DNA from: Gilichinskyi gelida
GTDB taxonomy: Bacteria > Acidobacteriota > Thermoanaerobaculia > Gp7-AA8
Length of the DNA stretch: 64,000 nt
Direction: 5' to 3'
Assembly (NCBI GenBank): GCA_038040385.1
Contig: JBBPII010000011.1
Location: 124,001 to 188,000, forward strand
Below, in pieces: positions 15,385 to 24,018 of the stretch. Below the pieces are notes generated by a model. The model saw only the letters and a program-made list of their open reading frames with translations, had not been told where the DNA came from and did no database searches. Each line of letters opens with the position of its first letter. Within the stretch, counting starts at the first letter, position 1. Both the position numbers and the translations under genes were made by a program.

Positions 15385-17631
15385 ATGCTCGGCCCCGGCA
15401 CTCGTGTCGGCCCTTATGAAATCGTGTCGTTGCTCGGCGAGGGTGGGATGGGGCAGGTCTATCGCGGTCGCGACCCGCGTCTCGGTCGCGACGTGGCGAT
15501 CAAGGTCCTCCCTTCCGACTCCGCCGGCGACGCCGATGCGGTGGCGCGCTTCGAGCGCGAGGCGCGCGCCATCGCCTCGCTCTCCCATCCGAACATCCTG
15601 GCCATCTTCGACGTCGGGCGGCAGAACGGCGCGATCTACGTCGTCACCGAGCTGCTCGACGGCGAGACGCTGCGCCAACGCATCGAGAGAGCTCCCATCG
15701 GCTGGCGCAAGGCGGTGGAGATCGGCGCAGACATCGCCGAGGGACTGGCCGCCGCGCACAGCCGCGCCATCGTCCATCGCGATCTGAAACCGGAGAACGT
15801 CGTCGTCACCGCTGACGGGCGGGTGAAGATCCTCGACTTCGGCCTGGCGCAGACCGACCCGTTCATCACCGCGCCCGACACAGGCAACCTGCCGACCACG
15901 AAGTTCCAGACCGATCCCGGCACCATCGTCGGCACGCTCGGCTACATGGCGCCGGAGCAGTTGAAGGGCGAGCTCGTCGCGCCGAGCGCCGACATCTTCG
16001 CCCTCGGCTGCATTCTCTTCGAGCTGGTCACGGCGAAGCGGCCATTCCAGCGCAGCTCGGGCGCGGCCACCATCGCCGCAATTCTGAAGGACGACTTGCC
16101 GCACGAGGAGCTGAGCGACGCCGTCCCGCCCGAGCTCCAGCGCGTCATCGAAGGCTGCGTGGAGAAGAATCCGCTCGAGCGCTTCCAGTCGGCGAAAGAC
16201 CTCGCGCTGACGCTGCGGGCGATCGCCAGCTCGGCGGTGATGCCGGGCGACATCCTCAAATCGATTACCCGCAAGGCGCGCCGCACCTCCAAGGCCATCG
16301 ACTCCATCGCCATCCTGCCGTTCGAGAACGTCGGCAGCGATCCCGGCGCGGAGTATCTGTCGGAGGGGATCACCGACGGGACGATCAATCGCCTGTCGCA
16401 ACTGCCGAAACTGAAGGTGATGGCGCGGAGCACGGTCTATCGCTTCAAGGGACGCATTGCCGACGCCCAGACCGTCGGGCGCGAGCTGCGCGTGCGCGGC
16501 GTGGTCACCGGGCGCGTCAAGTTCGTCAACGACCGGCTGATCGTCAACGCCGAGCTGGTGGACGCCAGCGACGGCTCGCAGGTGTGGGGCGAGCAGTACA
16601 ACCGTCCGCTCGACGACATCGTGCAACTGCAGGAGGAGATGTCGCGCGAGATCGCCGAAGCGCTGCGCATCAAGCTCACCGGCGCGGAGAAGAAGCGACT
16701 GCGCCGCAAGACCACGACCAACAGCGAGGCCTACCAGCTCTATCTCAGGGGGCGACATCAGTGGAACAAGCGCACCGAGGAGAGCCTCAATCGCGGCATC
16801 GCCTTCTTCCGCGCGGCCATCGACGCCGATCCGACGTTCGCCGGCGCCTACGCCGGCCTCGCCGACAGCTTCGTCACCCTGGCCACCAACATCCCGCTGC
16901 CGCCGCGCGAAGCGATGCCGAAGGCGAAGGCGGCGGCGGAGAAGGCGATCGAGATCGACGAGAACCTCGCCGAGGCGTGGGCGTCGCGCGCGGCGGTGCG
17001 GTGGTGGTTCGATTGGGACTGGAGCGGCGCGGAAGCCGACTACCGCCGCGCCATCGAGCTCAATCCGAACTACGCCACGGCGCACGACGGCTACTCCATG
17101 CTCCTCTGCGCGCGCGGCCGCTTCGACGAAGCCATCGAGCACGTGACCAAGGCGGCGGATCTCGACCCGCTGTCGCTGATCATCGCCGTGCACGCCGGCT
17201 GGCCGTTCTACTTCGCGCGCGACTACGACGCCGCCATCCGCCGCTTCGACAAGGCGCTGGAGCTCGACCAGAACTTCATCCCCGCCCATGGCTGGCGCGG
17301 CATGGCCCTCGGCCAGCAGAAGCGCTACGCGGAGGCCCTCGCCGCGTTCGAGCGCGCGCTGACCGTCGACCGCATTCCGATTCTGCTGGCCATGCTCGCG
17401 CATGCCCACGCCATCGCCGGGCATCGCGCCGAGGCCGAGGCGACGCTCACCGCGTTGCGCTACGAGGCGCTGACCCGCTACATCTCGCCGTACGACATCG
17501 CCGTGATCTACGCCGGCCTCGGCGACGCCGCCTCGGCGCGCGCGGAGCTCGAGAAAGCGCGCGAGGATCGGTCGGCGTGGATGGTGTTTTATGAGGTGGA
17601 CCCGAGGTTGGATTCGGTACGAGAGACGTAG
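15385..17631 (+). CDS. Soluble Ser/Thr protein kinase with TolB-like region and TPR repeats
   Basis: A 748-residue protein. A Hanks-type kinase spans about 8-270, with the glycine loop GEGGMGQVY, Lys in VAIKVLP, catalytic HRDLKPEN, DFG and GYMAPEQ. The activation segment carries several Thr. A region at about 305-430 begins SIAILPFENVGSDPGAEYLSEG and has the VTGRV and LVDASDGSQVWGEQY motifs, the TolB-N/FlgO-like module also found after adenylate-cyclase and regulator domains. TPRs run from 455 to the end. I see no membrane segment, so it is cytosolic, unlike PknB-type receptors. Substrates are unknown. A TAGAAT hexamer lies only 10 bases upstream of the ATG, suggesting a very short leader if it is a promoter. 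Confidence 0.92.
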   Translation: MLGPGTRVGPYEIVSLLGEGGMGQVYRGRDPRLGRDVAIKVLPSDSAGDADAVARFEREARAIASLSHPNILAIFDVGRQNGAIYVVTELLDGETLRQRIERAPIGWRKAVEIGADIAEGLAAAHSRAIVHRDLKPENVVVTADGRVKILDFGLAQTDPFITAPDTGNLPTTKFQTDPGTIVGTLGYMAPEQLKGELVAPSADIFALGCILFELVTAKRPFQRSSGAATIAAILKDDLPHEELSDAVPPELQRVIEGCVEKNPLERFQSAKDLALTLRAIASSAVMPGDILKSITRKARRTSKAIDSIAILPFENVGSDPGAEYLSEGITDGTINRLSQLPKLKVMARSTVYRFKGRIADAQTVGRELRVRGVVTGRVKFVNDRLIVNAELVDASDGSQVWGEQYNRPLDDIVQLQEEMSREIAEALRIKLTGAEKKRLRRKTTTNSEAYQLYLRGRHQWNKRTEESLNRGIAFFRAAIDADPTFAGAYAGLADSFVTLATNIPLPPREAMPKAKAAAEKAIEIDENLAEAWASRAAVRWWFDWDWSGAEADYRRAIELNPNYATAHDGYSMLLCARGRFDEAIEHVTKAADLDPLSLIIAVHAGWPFYFARDYDAAIRRFDKALELDQNFIPAHGWRGMALGQQKRYAEALAAFERALTVDRIPILLAMLAHAHAIAGHRAEAEATLTALRYEALTRYISPYDIAVIYAGLGDAASARAELEKAREDRSAWMVFYEVDPRLDSVRET

Positions 17632-17632
17632 G

Positions 17633-17702
17633 GGCGCGCTGCTGCGCGCCCGGCACCCTTGTCACCGGAGCCGCGGGCGCGCTGCTGCGCGCCCCTACAG
17701 GA
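17633..17702. repeat. GCGCGCTGCTGCGCGCCCC repeat pair
   Basis: Two copies of GGGCGCGCTGCTGCGCGCCC, each itself a hairpin, separated by about 24 bases. They fill the gap between the kinase and the aldolase. Confidence 0.8.
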
Positions 17703-17719
17703 CTTGATACGCTTAGCCC

Positions 17720-18397
17720 ATGTCCAGAAAAGAACTCCTCGCCAAAGTCGTCGAGCATGCCATCGTCGGCGTGGTGCGTGAAAACTCGGCGGAAGCGGCG
17801 GTCGCGGTCGCCGAGGCGTACGCGCGCAACGGCATTCGCATCGTCGAGATCACCCTCACTACGCCCGACGCGCTCGCGCTGATCTCCAGCGTCGCGGCGC
17901 GCTTCGCCGGCGAGGTCACCGTCGCCGCCGGCACGGTGCGCAGCGCGAACGACGCCGCGGCCGCGCGGCGCGCCGGCGCGGAGCTGATCGTCTCCCCGCA
18001 CACCGACGTCCGCATCATCGAGTACGCCAACGAGAACGACCTCCTCTCCGTCGCCGGCGCCGCCACCCCCACCGAGATCATCCAGGCGTGGGAAGCCGGC
18101 TGCGACATCGTGAAGATCTTCCCCGCCGCCGCCCTCGGCGGCCCCGACTACATCCGCACCATCCGCGGCCCCATCCGCGACATCCCTATGCTCGCCGGCG
18201 GCCCGATTCCGCTGGACACGATCGAGGCCTACCTCGACGCCGGCTGCGTCGCCGTCAACCTCGGCGTCTCGCTGGCCGTGCCCGATCTGGTGAAGACAAA
18301 ACAGTGGGACGAGATCGGCCGCCGCGCGCTGCTGGCGTCGTCCATCGTGCAGTCGCGCCGCACCGAGCTCGAACCCGATCCGACGTACGTGCATTGA
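17720..18397 (+). CDS. KDPG-type (2-dehydro-3-deoxyphosphogluconate) aldolase family
   Basis: A 225-residue class I aldolase of the Eda family, which cleaves 2-keto-3-deoxy-6-phosphogluconate to pyruvate and glyceraldehyde 3-phosphate. The active-site Glu lies in VEITLTTPDA and the Schiff-base Lys in DIVKIFPAAALGG. The V-A-A-G-T-V motif and SPHTD loop match the family, and the length is normal. No edd or other Entner-Doudoroff gene is beside it. The following two genes look like aromatic-amine/tryptophan catabolism, so it may instead act on a different 2-keto acid in that pathway. Starts at the ATG after a repeat pair; a REP element follows. Confidence 0.85.
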   Translation: MSRKELLAKVVEHAIVGVVRENSAEAAVAVAEAYARNGIRIVEITLTTPDALALISSVAARFAGEVTVAAGTVRSANDAAAARRAGAELIVSPHTDVRIIEYANENDLLSVAGAATPTEIIQAWEAGCDIVKIFPAAALGGPDYIRTIRGPIRDIPMLAGGPIPLDTIEAYLDAGCVAVNLGVSLAVPDLVKTKQWDEIGRRALLASSIVQSRRTELEPDPTYVH

Positions 18398-18418
18398 TGC
18401 GTCGCACCGAAGGCCCCC

Positions 18419-18492
18419 GTCATCCTGAGCCGCGCAGACGGCGAAGGATCTCAGCCGCGCAGACGGAGATCCTTCGCTGCGCTCAGGACGAA
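18419..18492. repeat. REP-like palindrome
   Basis: Same family as 15285. Its last bases (GCTCAGGACGAAGC) abut the GTG start of the next gene, leaving no room for a Shine-Dalgarno sequence outside the element. Confidence 0.88.
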
Positions 18493-18494
18493 GC

Positions 18495-19775
18495 GTGAGC
18501 GGACTCGTTCAGAAGGCCTACCTCGTCCCGGGGCAGCCGCACATCTTCCTGGCGCCCGAGCGCAACGCCGGCTGGGCGTCGCTGAAGGCGAACTACGAGG
18601 CGGTGGGCCGGGAGATCGAGACGTCGGGCGCCGAGTTGATCCTGCTCTACTCGACGCAGTGGTACTCCGTCATCGGCCACCTCTTCCAGACCGACCCGCA
18701 GCCGAAGTGGGTGCTGGTCGATCAGAACTGGTACCAGTTCGGCGAGATCCCGTACGAGTTCCGCATCGATCCCGTGTTCGGCGAGCTGTACGCGCGCACC
18801 GCCAAAGACCTCGGCATGCAGGCAGCGACGGTCAACTATCACGGCTTCCCGATCGATCCCGGCACGGTGATCGCGCTGAAGCTCCTCAATCCGAACAACC
18901 GCATCCCGGCGTCCGTCGTGTCGTGCAACATCTACGCGGAGCGCGACGAGACCCGCGCCCTCGGCCGCGCCGCGCGCACGGCCATCGAGCAGTACGGCAA
19001 GAAGACGATCGTGGTGGTGGTCAGCAACCTGTCGAACCGCTACGAAGTCGCGGACATCGATCCGGCGAACGACCGCATCTCCTCGGCGAAAGACGACGAG
19101 TGGAATCGCAAGATCCTGGAGATGCTCGGCGAAGGGCGGCTGGAGGACGTGGCGCAGGTGGCGCGCGAGTTCGCCCGCGAGGCCAACGCCGACATGGGCT
19201 TCAAGGCCGTCTGGTGGCTCGCCGCGCTGGCCGGCGAGAACAATCTCTACGACGGCAAGGTGTGGGACTACCAGCCGGTGTGGGGCACCGGCAACGCCAT
19301 CGTCGAGCTGACGCCGAACCCGAAGAAGGAGCTGGATTTCGAGAAGGAGTTCGACGAGGGGACGGTCGCCGCCGGGACGGGGCTGTCGACGCACAACATC
19401 ACCGACACCATCAGCACCGAAAAAGCCGCCACCCCGGTCGGCCCCTACCCGCACGCCCGCCGCGTCGGCGAGCTCCTCTACCTCTCCGGCATCGGGCCGC
19501 GGCAGGCGGGGACGAACGCCATTCCGAAGGGGATCGAGGCGCAGACGCGCGCCACGATCGAGAACATCCGCGTCATCCTCGAGGCGGCGGGCAGCTCGCT
19601 GGACAAGGTCCTCGACGTGACCGTCTACCTCACGGATATGAAGGGCGACTTCGAACGCTTCAACCGCGTCTACGCCGAGTACCTCGGGCACGTGCAGCCG
19701 ACGCGCACGACGGTGGGCGTCGACTCGCTCCCGACGCCGATCTCGGTCGAAATGAAAGTGATCGCAGCGTGTTGA
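18495..19775 (+). CDS. Fusion of 2-aminophenol 1,6-dioxygenase alpha-like (LigB superfamily) domain and RidA domain
   Basis: The 426-residue protein has two parts. Residues 1-275 resemble the alpha subunit of 2-aminophenol 1,6-dioxygenase (AmnA/CnbCa): LVPGQPH, ILLYSTQW at 50-56, VDQNWYQFGEIPYEFR, VNYHGFPIDPGT at 113-124, and NADMGFK. The His pairs of catalytic LigB-type subunits are not kept, as in AmnA, which is the non-catalytic partner of AmnB. Residues 306-426 are a complete RidA/YjgF domain (TPVGPYPHARRVGELLYLSG, the substrate Arg in TRTTVGVDSLP and Glu in VEMKV). 2-Aminomuconate deaminases belong to this family. The fusion joins ring cleavage and deamination. No AmnB-like gene is in the window. 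Starts at GTG 18495, directly after a REP element. The family match is from memory. Confidence 0.72.
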   Translation: MSGLVQKAYLVPGQPHIFLAPERNAGWASLKANYEAVGREIETSGAELILLYSTQWYSVIGHLFQTDPQPKWVLVDQNWYQFGEIPYEFRIDPVFGELYARTAKDLGMQAATVNYHGFPIDPGTVIALKLLNPNNRIPASVVSCNIYAERDETRALGRAARTAIEQYGKKTIVVVVSNLSNRYEVADIDPANDRISSAKDDEWNRKILEMLGEGRLEDVAQVAREFAREANADMGFKAVWWLAALAGENNLYDGKVWDYQPVWGTGNAIVELTPNPKKELDFEKEFDEGTVAAGTGLSTHNITDTISTEKAATPVGPYPHARRVGELLYLSGIGPRQAGTNAIPKGIEAQTRATIENIRVILEAAGSSLDKVLDVTVYLTDMKGDFERFNRVYAEYLGHVQPTRTTVGVDSLPTPISVEMKVIAAC

Positions 19776-19781
19776 GGGCTT

Positions 19782-19883
19782 GTCATCCTGAGCCGCGTAG
19801 ACGGCGAAGGATCCCCCGTGCATGTGCGCTCATCGCCTGGTCGCGGGGGATCCTTCGCCGCGCTTCGCCGGCTCAGGATGACA
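19782..19883. repeat. REP-like palindrome, long form
   Basis: CATCCTGAGCCGCGTAGACG, then GGATCCCCC and about 30 bases of loop, then GGGGGATCCTTCGCC and GGCTCAGGATG. It ends about 8 bases before the kynB-like start. Confidence 0.88.
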
Positions 19884-19890
19884 CTGGACC

Positions 19891-20511
19891 ATGCTGATCG
19901 ACATCTCCCCCATCATCGACGCGAGTATCAATGTCTGGCCCGGCGACACGCCGTTCGTGCAGACCATCAACGCCGACATGAACGCCGGCGGGAACCTCAC
20001 GCTCAGCGACATCCGCACTTCCGTGCACGTCGGGGCGCACGCCGACGCGCCGAGCCACTACAGCGCGAAAGGCGGCGACATCGCCTCGCGCCGGCTCGAC
20101 TTCTACCTCGGCCGCTGCGTCGTCATCCACGTCGAGGTCGCGCGCAGTCAGCGCATTACTTTGGAGCATCTGACCGGCAAAGTCCTCTCCGCGCCGCGCG
20201 TTCTCCTCCGCACCGGCACGTTCCCCGACCACCGCGACTGGAACGACGACTTTGCCAGCCTCTCGCCGTCGCTGGTCAACGACCTTTACCAGCACGGCGT
20301 GATGCTCATTGGCATCGACACGCCCTCGGTCGATGCGTTCGACTCCAAGGCCCTCGAGGCCCACCAGGCCTTCGCGCGGAACGACATGGCAATCCTCGAG
20401 GGGCTGGTGCTGGACGGCGTGGCGGAGGGAGAGTACGAGCTGATCGCGCTGCCGCTGCGCATACGGGGAGGCGACGCCAGCCCGGTGCGCGCGGTGCTGC
20501 GGACGCTCTAG
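19891..20511 (+). CDS. kynB: Kynurenine formamidase / cyclase family hydrolase (KynB-like)
   Basis: The 206-residue metal-dependent hydrolase belongs to the cyclase family. Its signature H-V-G-A-H-x-D-A-P-x-H is at SVHVGAHADAPSHY (about 45-58). The N-terminal DISPIIDASINVWPGDTPF matches KynB, as do the LIGIDTPSVD loop and the final H-x-x-x-x-x-N/D-x-x-x-L-E-G-L block. KynB hydrolyses N-formylkynurenine to kynurenine in tryptophan breakdown. Other cyclase-family hydrolases exist, but length and motifs favour KynB. Context: an aminophenol-type fusion lies upstream, fitting aromatic amine catabolism. Its stop overlaps the convergent GGDEF/EAL gene by four bases. Confidence 0.85.
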   Translation: MLIDISPIIDASINVWPGDTPFVQTINADMNAGGNLTLSDIRTSVHVGAHADAPSHYSAKGGDIASRRLDFYLGRCVVIHVEVARSQRITLEHLTGKVLSAPRVLLRTGTFPDHRDWNDDFASLSPSLVNDLYQHGVMLIGIDTPSVDAFDSKALEAHQAFARNDMAILEGLVLDGVAEGEYELIALPLRIRGGDASPVRAVLRTL

Positions 20512-22502
20512 CCGGTGACGGAGCGCATCGCGCGCTGCGACATCAAATACGGCTCCAGCTCCTCGGCCGACATCGGCGCGCTGAACAGGAAGCCCTGGAT
20601 GCGGTCGCAGCGCTCCTGCCGCAGGAACCCGAGCTGTTCCTCGGTTTCCACCCCCTCGGCGACCACTGTGAGGTCGAGGCTGTGGGCCATGGAGATGACC
20701 GCGCTGACGATGGCCGCGTCGCGGCGGTCGGTGTTGACCTCACGGACGAACGACTGGTCGAGCTTGAGAGTGTCGATGGGGAAACGTTTTAAATAATTAA
20801 GTGACGAATATCCTGTACCAAAATCATCCATGGAAATGCGCACGCCTAGGGCCTTGAGCTCGCGGAGGGTGTGAATGGTGACCTCCGCGTTCTGCATGGC
20901 ATTGCTCTCCGTGATCTCCAGCTCCAGCGACCGCGGGTCGATGCCCGACTCGTCCAGCACCTCGGCCACCGAGCTGACCAGGTTCGGCTGCTGGAACTGC
21001 CGGGCGGAGAGGTTCACGGAGACCGTCAGGTCGGAATCGACGCGCTTCTGCCACTGCCGGAGCTGTTTGCAGGCCGTCAGCAGCACCCAATGCCCGATGG
21101 GGATGATCAGCCCCGACAGCTCCGCCGTGGAGATGAAGTGCGCCGGCAGAAGGAAGCCGAGGTCGGGATGCTGCCAGCGGACCAGCGCCTCCAGTCCGAC
21201 GATCCTCTTCGATGCGAGGTCGACCAGCGGCTGGTAGTAGACCCTCAGCTCATGATGGCTGAGCGCCTTGCGCAGCAGGTTCTCCAGCGCCAGCCGCTCC
21301 AGCGCGCGCGCATTCATGGCCGGCGCGTAGAGCTGGTAGTTGTCGCGCCCCTGGTCCTTGGCCCGATACATCGCCGTGTCGGCGTTGCGCACCAGCGTCT
21401 CCGGATCGTGGCCGTCGCCGGGGAAGATGCCGATGCCGATGCTGGTGGTTACGAACATCTCCCGCTCGGCGATGAGGAAGGGGATCTTCAAATTGTCGAT
21501 GATCTTCTGTGCGATCTTCGCCACGTCCTCGATGTTCTCGATCTTCGGGATGAGCAGGGTGAACTCGTCACCGCCGAAGCGGGCCACGGTGTCGCCCTCC
21601 CGCACGCAGCGGCGGATGCGCTCGGCCACTCCTTTCAGAAGCGCGTCGCCGGTGGAGTGTCCGAGGGAGTCGTTGATGTCCTTGAAGCGATCGAGGTCCA
21701 GGAAGAAGACGGCGAGCTTCTGATTTGCGCGGTTCGCCTGTGCCAGCGCGACGATGAGGCGGTCCATGAAGAGCGGGCGGTTTGGCAGCCCGGTCATCGC
21801 GTCGTGATACGCGAGGTGCCCGGCTTCGACAGCGGCCAGCTCCGAGGCCTCCCGCTCGTCCTCCAGGAGGCAAGCGATCATGCCGATGCCGGTCATCGAC
21901 TGAAGGAGGAAGTCGGCGTATCCGAGATAGAGGAGATAGCCGGCTTCGAAGCCGAGGAGCGAGGCCACCGCGATGACCAGATAGTGCGTCTGCTGCAGCG
22001 CGTACGCGAAGAACGGCGCGGAGATCATCGTGAAGCCGATCCCCTCCCGGCGTTTGCGCGCCTTCCAGAAGGCGATGCTGGCGACGAAGTATGCCGCGGC
22101 GGAAAGGAACGCGTAGATGCCGGCGCGCGCGGCCTCGGCGAACACCAGCGCCCCGGCGACGCCGACGATAGCCAGCGTCACCAGGAGATTCTTCGCCACC
22201 CGCATCCGCACCGGCCGCCGGCGCAGAAGTTCGTAGACACCGAACAGCATCCAGGCGATTTGCAGATATCCGGCGACGTCAGCGACCACCGCTGCGGCGA
22301 GACGACCCGGATGCGCCGCCGGCAGGAGCACGGTCGCCGCGTCCGCCAGGTGATGGATCGCCAGCGCCACCCAGCTCGCCGTCCAGTGCGCGAGATACGA
22401 CTTCCCGTACTGCCGGCGGAAGCCGAACAGCACAACGGCGATCACGGCAGCGCTGAGCGCCTGCGCCGCGAATGTCAGCGTTACGATACGAAGTTCCGGC
22501 AT
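20508..22502 (-). CDS. Membrane-bound GGDEF-EAL cyclic-di-GMP enzyme
   Basis: A 664-residue protein. About seven hydrophobic segments span residues 1-215 (a sensor-like membrane region I cannot name). A GGDEF domain follows at about 230-395, with the intact ARFGGDEF active site. The EAL domain covers 410-655, with EALVRWQHPD, LEITESNAM, DDFGTGYSSLNYL, KLDQSFV and AEGVET. Both catalytic sites look complete, so it may both make and degrade c-di-GMP, with one activity probably controlled by the membrane sensor. The ATG at 22502 is preferred over a TTG one codon earlier. The gene is convergent with kynB. Confidence 0.93.
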   Translation of the reverse strand: MPELRIVTLTFAAQALSAAVIAVVLFGFRRQYGKSYLAHWTASWVALAIHHLADAATVLLPAAHPGRLAAAVVADVAGYLQIAWMLFGVYELLRRRPVRMRVAKNLLVTLAIVGVAGALVFAEAARAGIYAFLSAAAYFVASIAFWKARKRREGIGFTMISAPFFAYALQQTHYLVIAVASLLGFEAGYLLYLGYADFLLQSMTGIGMIACLLEDEREASELAAVEAGHLAYHDAMTGLPNRPLFMDRLIVALAQANRANQKLAVFFLDLDRFKDINDSLGHSTGDALLKGVAERIRRCVREGDTVARFGGDEFTLLIPKIENIEDVAKIAQKIIDNLKIPFLIAEREMFVTTSIGIGIFPGDGHDPETLVRNADTAMYRAKDQGRDNYQLYAPAMNARALERLALENLLRKALSHHELRVYYQPLVDLASKRIVGLEALVRWQHPDLGFLLPAHFISTAELSGLIIPIGHWVLLTACKQLRQWQKRVDSDLTVSVNLSARQFQQPNLVSSVAEVLDESGIDPRSLELEITESNAMQNAEVTIHTLRELKALGVRISMDDFGTGYSSLNYLKRFPIDTLKLDQSFVREVNTDRRDAAIVSAVISMAHSLDLTVVAEGVETEEQLGFLRQERCDRIQGFLFSAPMSAEELEPYLMSQRAMRSVTG

Positions 22503-22572
22503 CAATTGAAGATCTCAGACTGAAAGCGGTTACAGACCCGGATCATTCTCCGTGATTCGCACGATCGCAAAG

Positions 22573-23643
22573 TCAGAAAAGTGAGAAATATGCGTCAGAA
22601 AGCCGCCGCGCCGCCCGCTCATATCCGAATTCCTCAGACCTTTCATATGCATGGCGTTGCAGTTCCGCTGTTTTCCCCCCCAGGACCGTCGTCACTTTGA
22701 GGGCCAGACTGTCGGAAGTTCCTGACTCGGCGATGAGGCGCGGGGCAAGATCGCCGAGGATGGCGTCCATGCCGGTGAGCGGATAGGTGACCGGGATGAC
22801 GCCGCAGCCCATCGCCTCGATGACCGCGCGGTGCCCTTCGTCCGAACCGGCGGCGGTGAAGAGCAGGACGTCCGCGGCGCGGTAGTGGTCGGCCAAGTCG
22901 TCCTCGTGGTAGCCGGCCCAAACGACGGCGTCGGCGACGCCGAGGTTCGCGGCGTGCCGTTCCAGCGCCGGACGCGCTCCACCGTGACCGATGATCATGA
23001 GCCGGGCGCCGCCGACCGTCCGCCGGACGCCGGCAAATGTGTCGAGCACTGCTTCGAACCCTCGCCCCCACGCCAGTTTGCCGATCGCGGCGAGGAGCGG
23101 CGCGCCGGGCGCGATGCCGTAGCGCGCGCGCACGTTCGGCCCCTGGGGCGTGAACTGCTCCCGGTCGAGCGGCGGCGGGGTGAACACCGGCTCGCGATCG
23201 CGGAGGGCCGGCGCATCACGAAAGGTCGAGTTGACGATGAAGACCGCTTCGCTTCGCGCGATGAGAGACCTGGTGAAGGGATCGGATCGAAGGACGCGGC
23301 GGGCGTGGAACGTCCGCGCGACGTGCGCGCCGCTGACCATCCTCGCGGCGAAGCGCGCCAGCCAATGGTCGTAGGTGAGGTGGGCGTGAATGACGTCGAA
23401 TCGGTGGTGGAGCAGCAGCCGCTCAATGGCCCCGACGCTCCGCACGAACGCGCGTGGATTCTGGGCCTTGTCGATGACGGGATGGGCGAAATCGACCGGC
23501 GCGAGCTTCGCCGCCAGCTTGTATCCGCCGACGTACGCGTAGTGCGCGTCGATGCCTGCCTCGCGCAGCGCCATGGTCTCCGCGAACGCCGGCGCGGCCG
23601 CGCCGGTCCAGCGATTGACGGAGGCCAAGTGGAGCACCTTCAT
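22573..23643 (-). CDS. Glycosyltransferase family 4
   Basis: A 356-residue GT-B fold enzyme. The N-terminal half begins VLHLASVNRWTGAAAPAFAETMALREAG, with DVIHAHLTYDHWLARF. The C-terminal nucleotide-sugar domain has LLAAIGKLAWGRGFEAVLDTFA, MIIGHGGARP, VVWAGYHEDDLADHYRAADVLLFTA and the E-x7-E motif region (GHRAVIEAMGCGVIPV). The substrate and acceptor are not predictable. The O-antigen-ligase-like gene at 24019 hints at surface polysaccharide synthesis. A GGTCTCG repeat lies in front of it. Confidence 0.88.
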   Translation of the reverse strand: MKVLHLASVNRWTGAAAPAFAETMALREAGIDAHYAYVGGYKLAAKLAPVDFAHPVIDKAQNPRAFVRSVGAIERLLLHHRFDVIHAHLTYDHWLARFAARMVSGAHVARTFHARRVLRSDPFTRSLIARSEAVFIVNSTFRDAPALRDREPVFTPPPLDREQFTPQGPNVRARYGIAPGAPLLAAIGKLAWGRGFEAVLDTFAGVRRTVGGARLMIIGHGGARPALERHAANLGVADAVVWAGYHEDDLADHYRAADVLLFTAAGSDEGHRAVIEAMGCGVIPVTYPLTGMDAILGDLAPRLIAESGTSDSLALKVTTVLGGKTAELQRHAYERSEEFGYERAARRLSDAYFSLF

Positions 23644-23663
23644 GGCGAGGGCATCGTATCGCG

Positions 23664-23757
23664 CGGGGTTGCGAGGTCTCGCGGTCTCGGCAGGGTCTCG
23701 CGGCCCTCACACCCCGAGACCCCGAGCCCCCTCCGAGACCCCGCAACCTCGCGTGCT
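23664..23757. repeat. GGTCTCG-type palindromic repeat, copy 3
   Basis: The left arm is GGGGTTGCGAGGTCTCGCGG with further GTCTCG units; the right arm is CCCCGAGACCCCGAG and GAGACCCCGCAACCTC. It separates the divergent glycosyltransferase and Trm112-like genes. Confidence 0.85.
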
Positions 23758-23770
23758 ACACTCCGCCGCC

Positions 23771-24010
23771 ATGGCGATCGACGCTGAGCTGCTCGAGATT
23801 CTCGCCTGCCCCATCTGCAAGCAGGAAGTGAAAACCGTCCCACTCTCCGAGAGCCGGCGCACCGCGGTGCGCGACAAATTCCGCGACAAATTCCGCGGTG
23901 AGGAGCCGGTGGTCGAAGATGGGCTGCAGTGCGTCAAGTGCCGCCGCATCTATCCGATCGTGAGCGACATACCGGTCATGCTCGTCGACGAAGCGTTCGA
24001 AGAAGCCTGA
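23771..24010 (+). CDS. Trm112 / UPF0434 family zinc-ribbon protein
   Basis: A small 79-residue protein with two Cys pairs, LACPICKQE (12-15) and LQCVKCRRIYPIVSDIPVML (54-57 onward). This is the typical YcaR/Trm112 layout, in which the zinc ribbon closes over a conserved YPI-x-x-x-I-P-x-M/L tail. Family members stabilise methyltransferases or sit next to lipid A and polysaccharide genes. Between the pairs is a tandem duplication (RDKFRDKF, from a repeated 12-base unit), so the loop is longer than usual. It lies 8 bases before the O-antigen-ligase-like gene and is probably co-transcribed. Confidence 0.88.
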   Translation: MAIDAELLEILACPICKQEVKTVPLSESRRTAVRDKFRDKFRGEEPVVEDGLQCVKCRRIYPIVSDIPVMLVDEAFEEA

Positions 24011-24018
24011 CCGCGCCG

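Noticed and set aside
17720..18397. Entner-Doudoroff operon
   Set aside because: Only the aldolase-type gene is present; no edd, glucokinase or glucose-6-phosphate dehydrogenase lies nearby.
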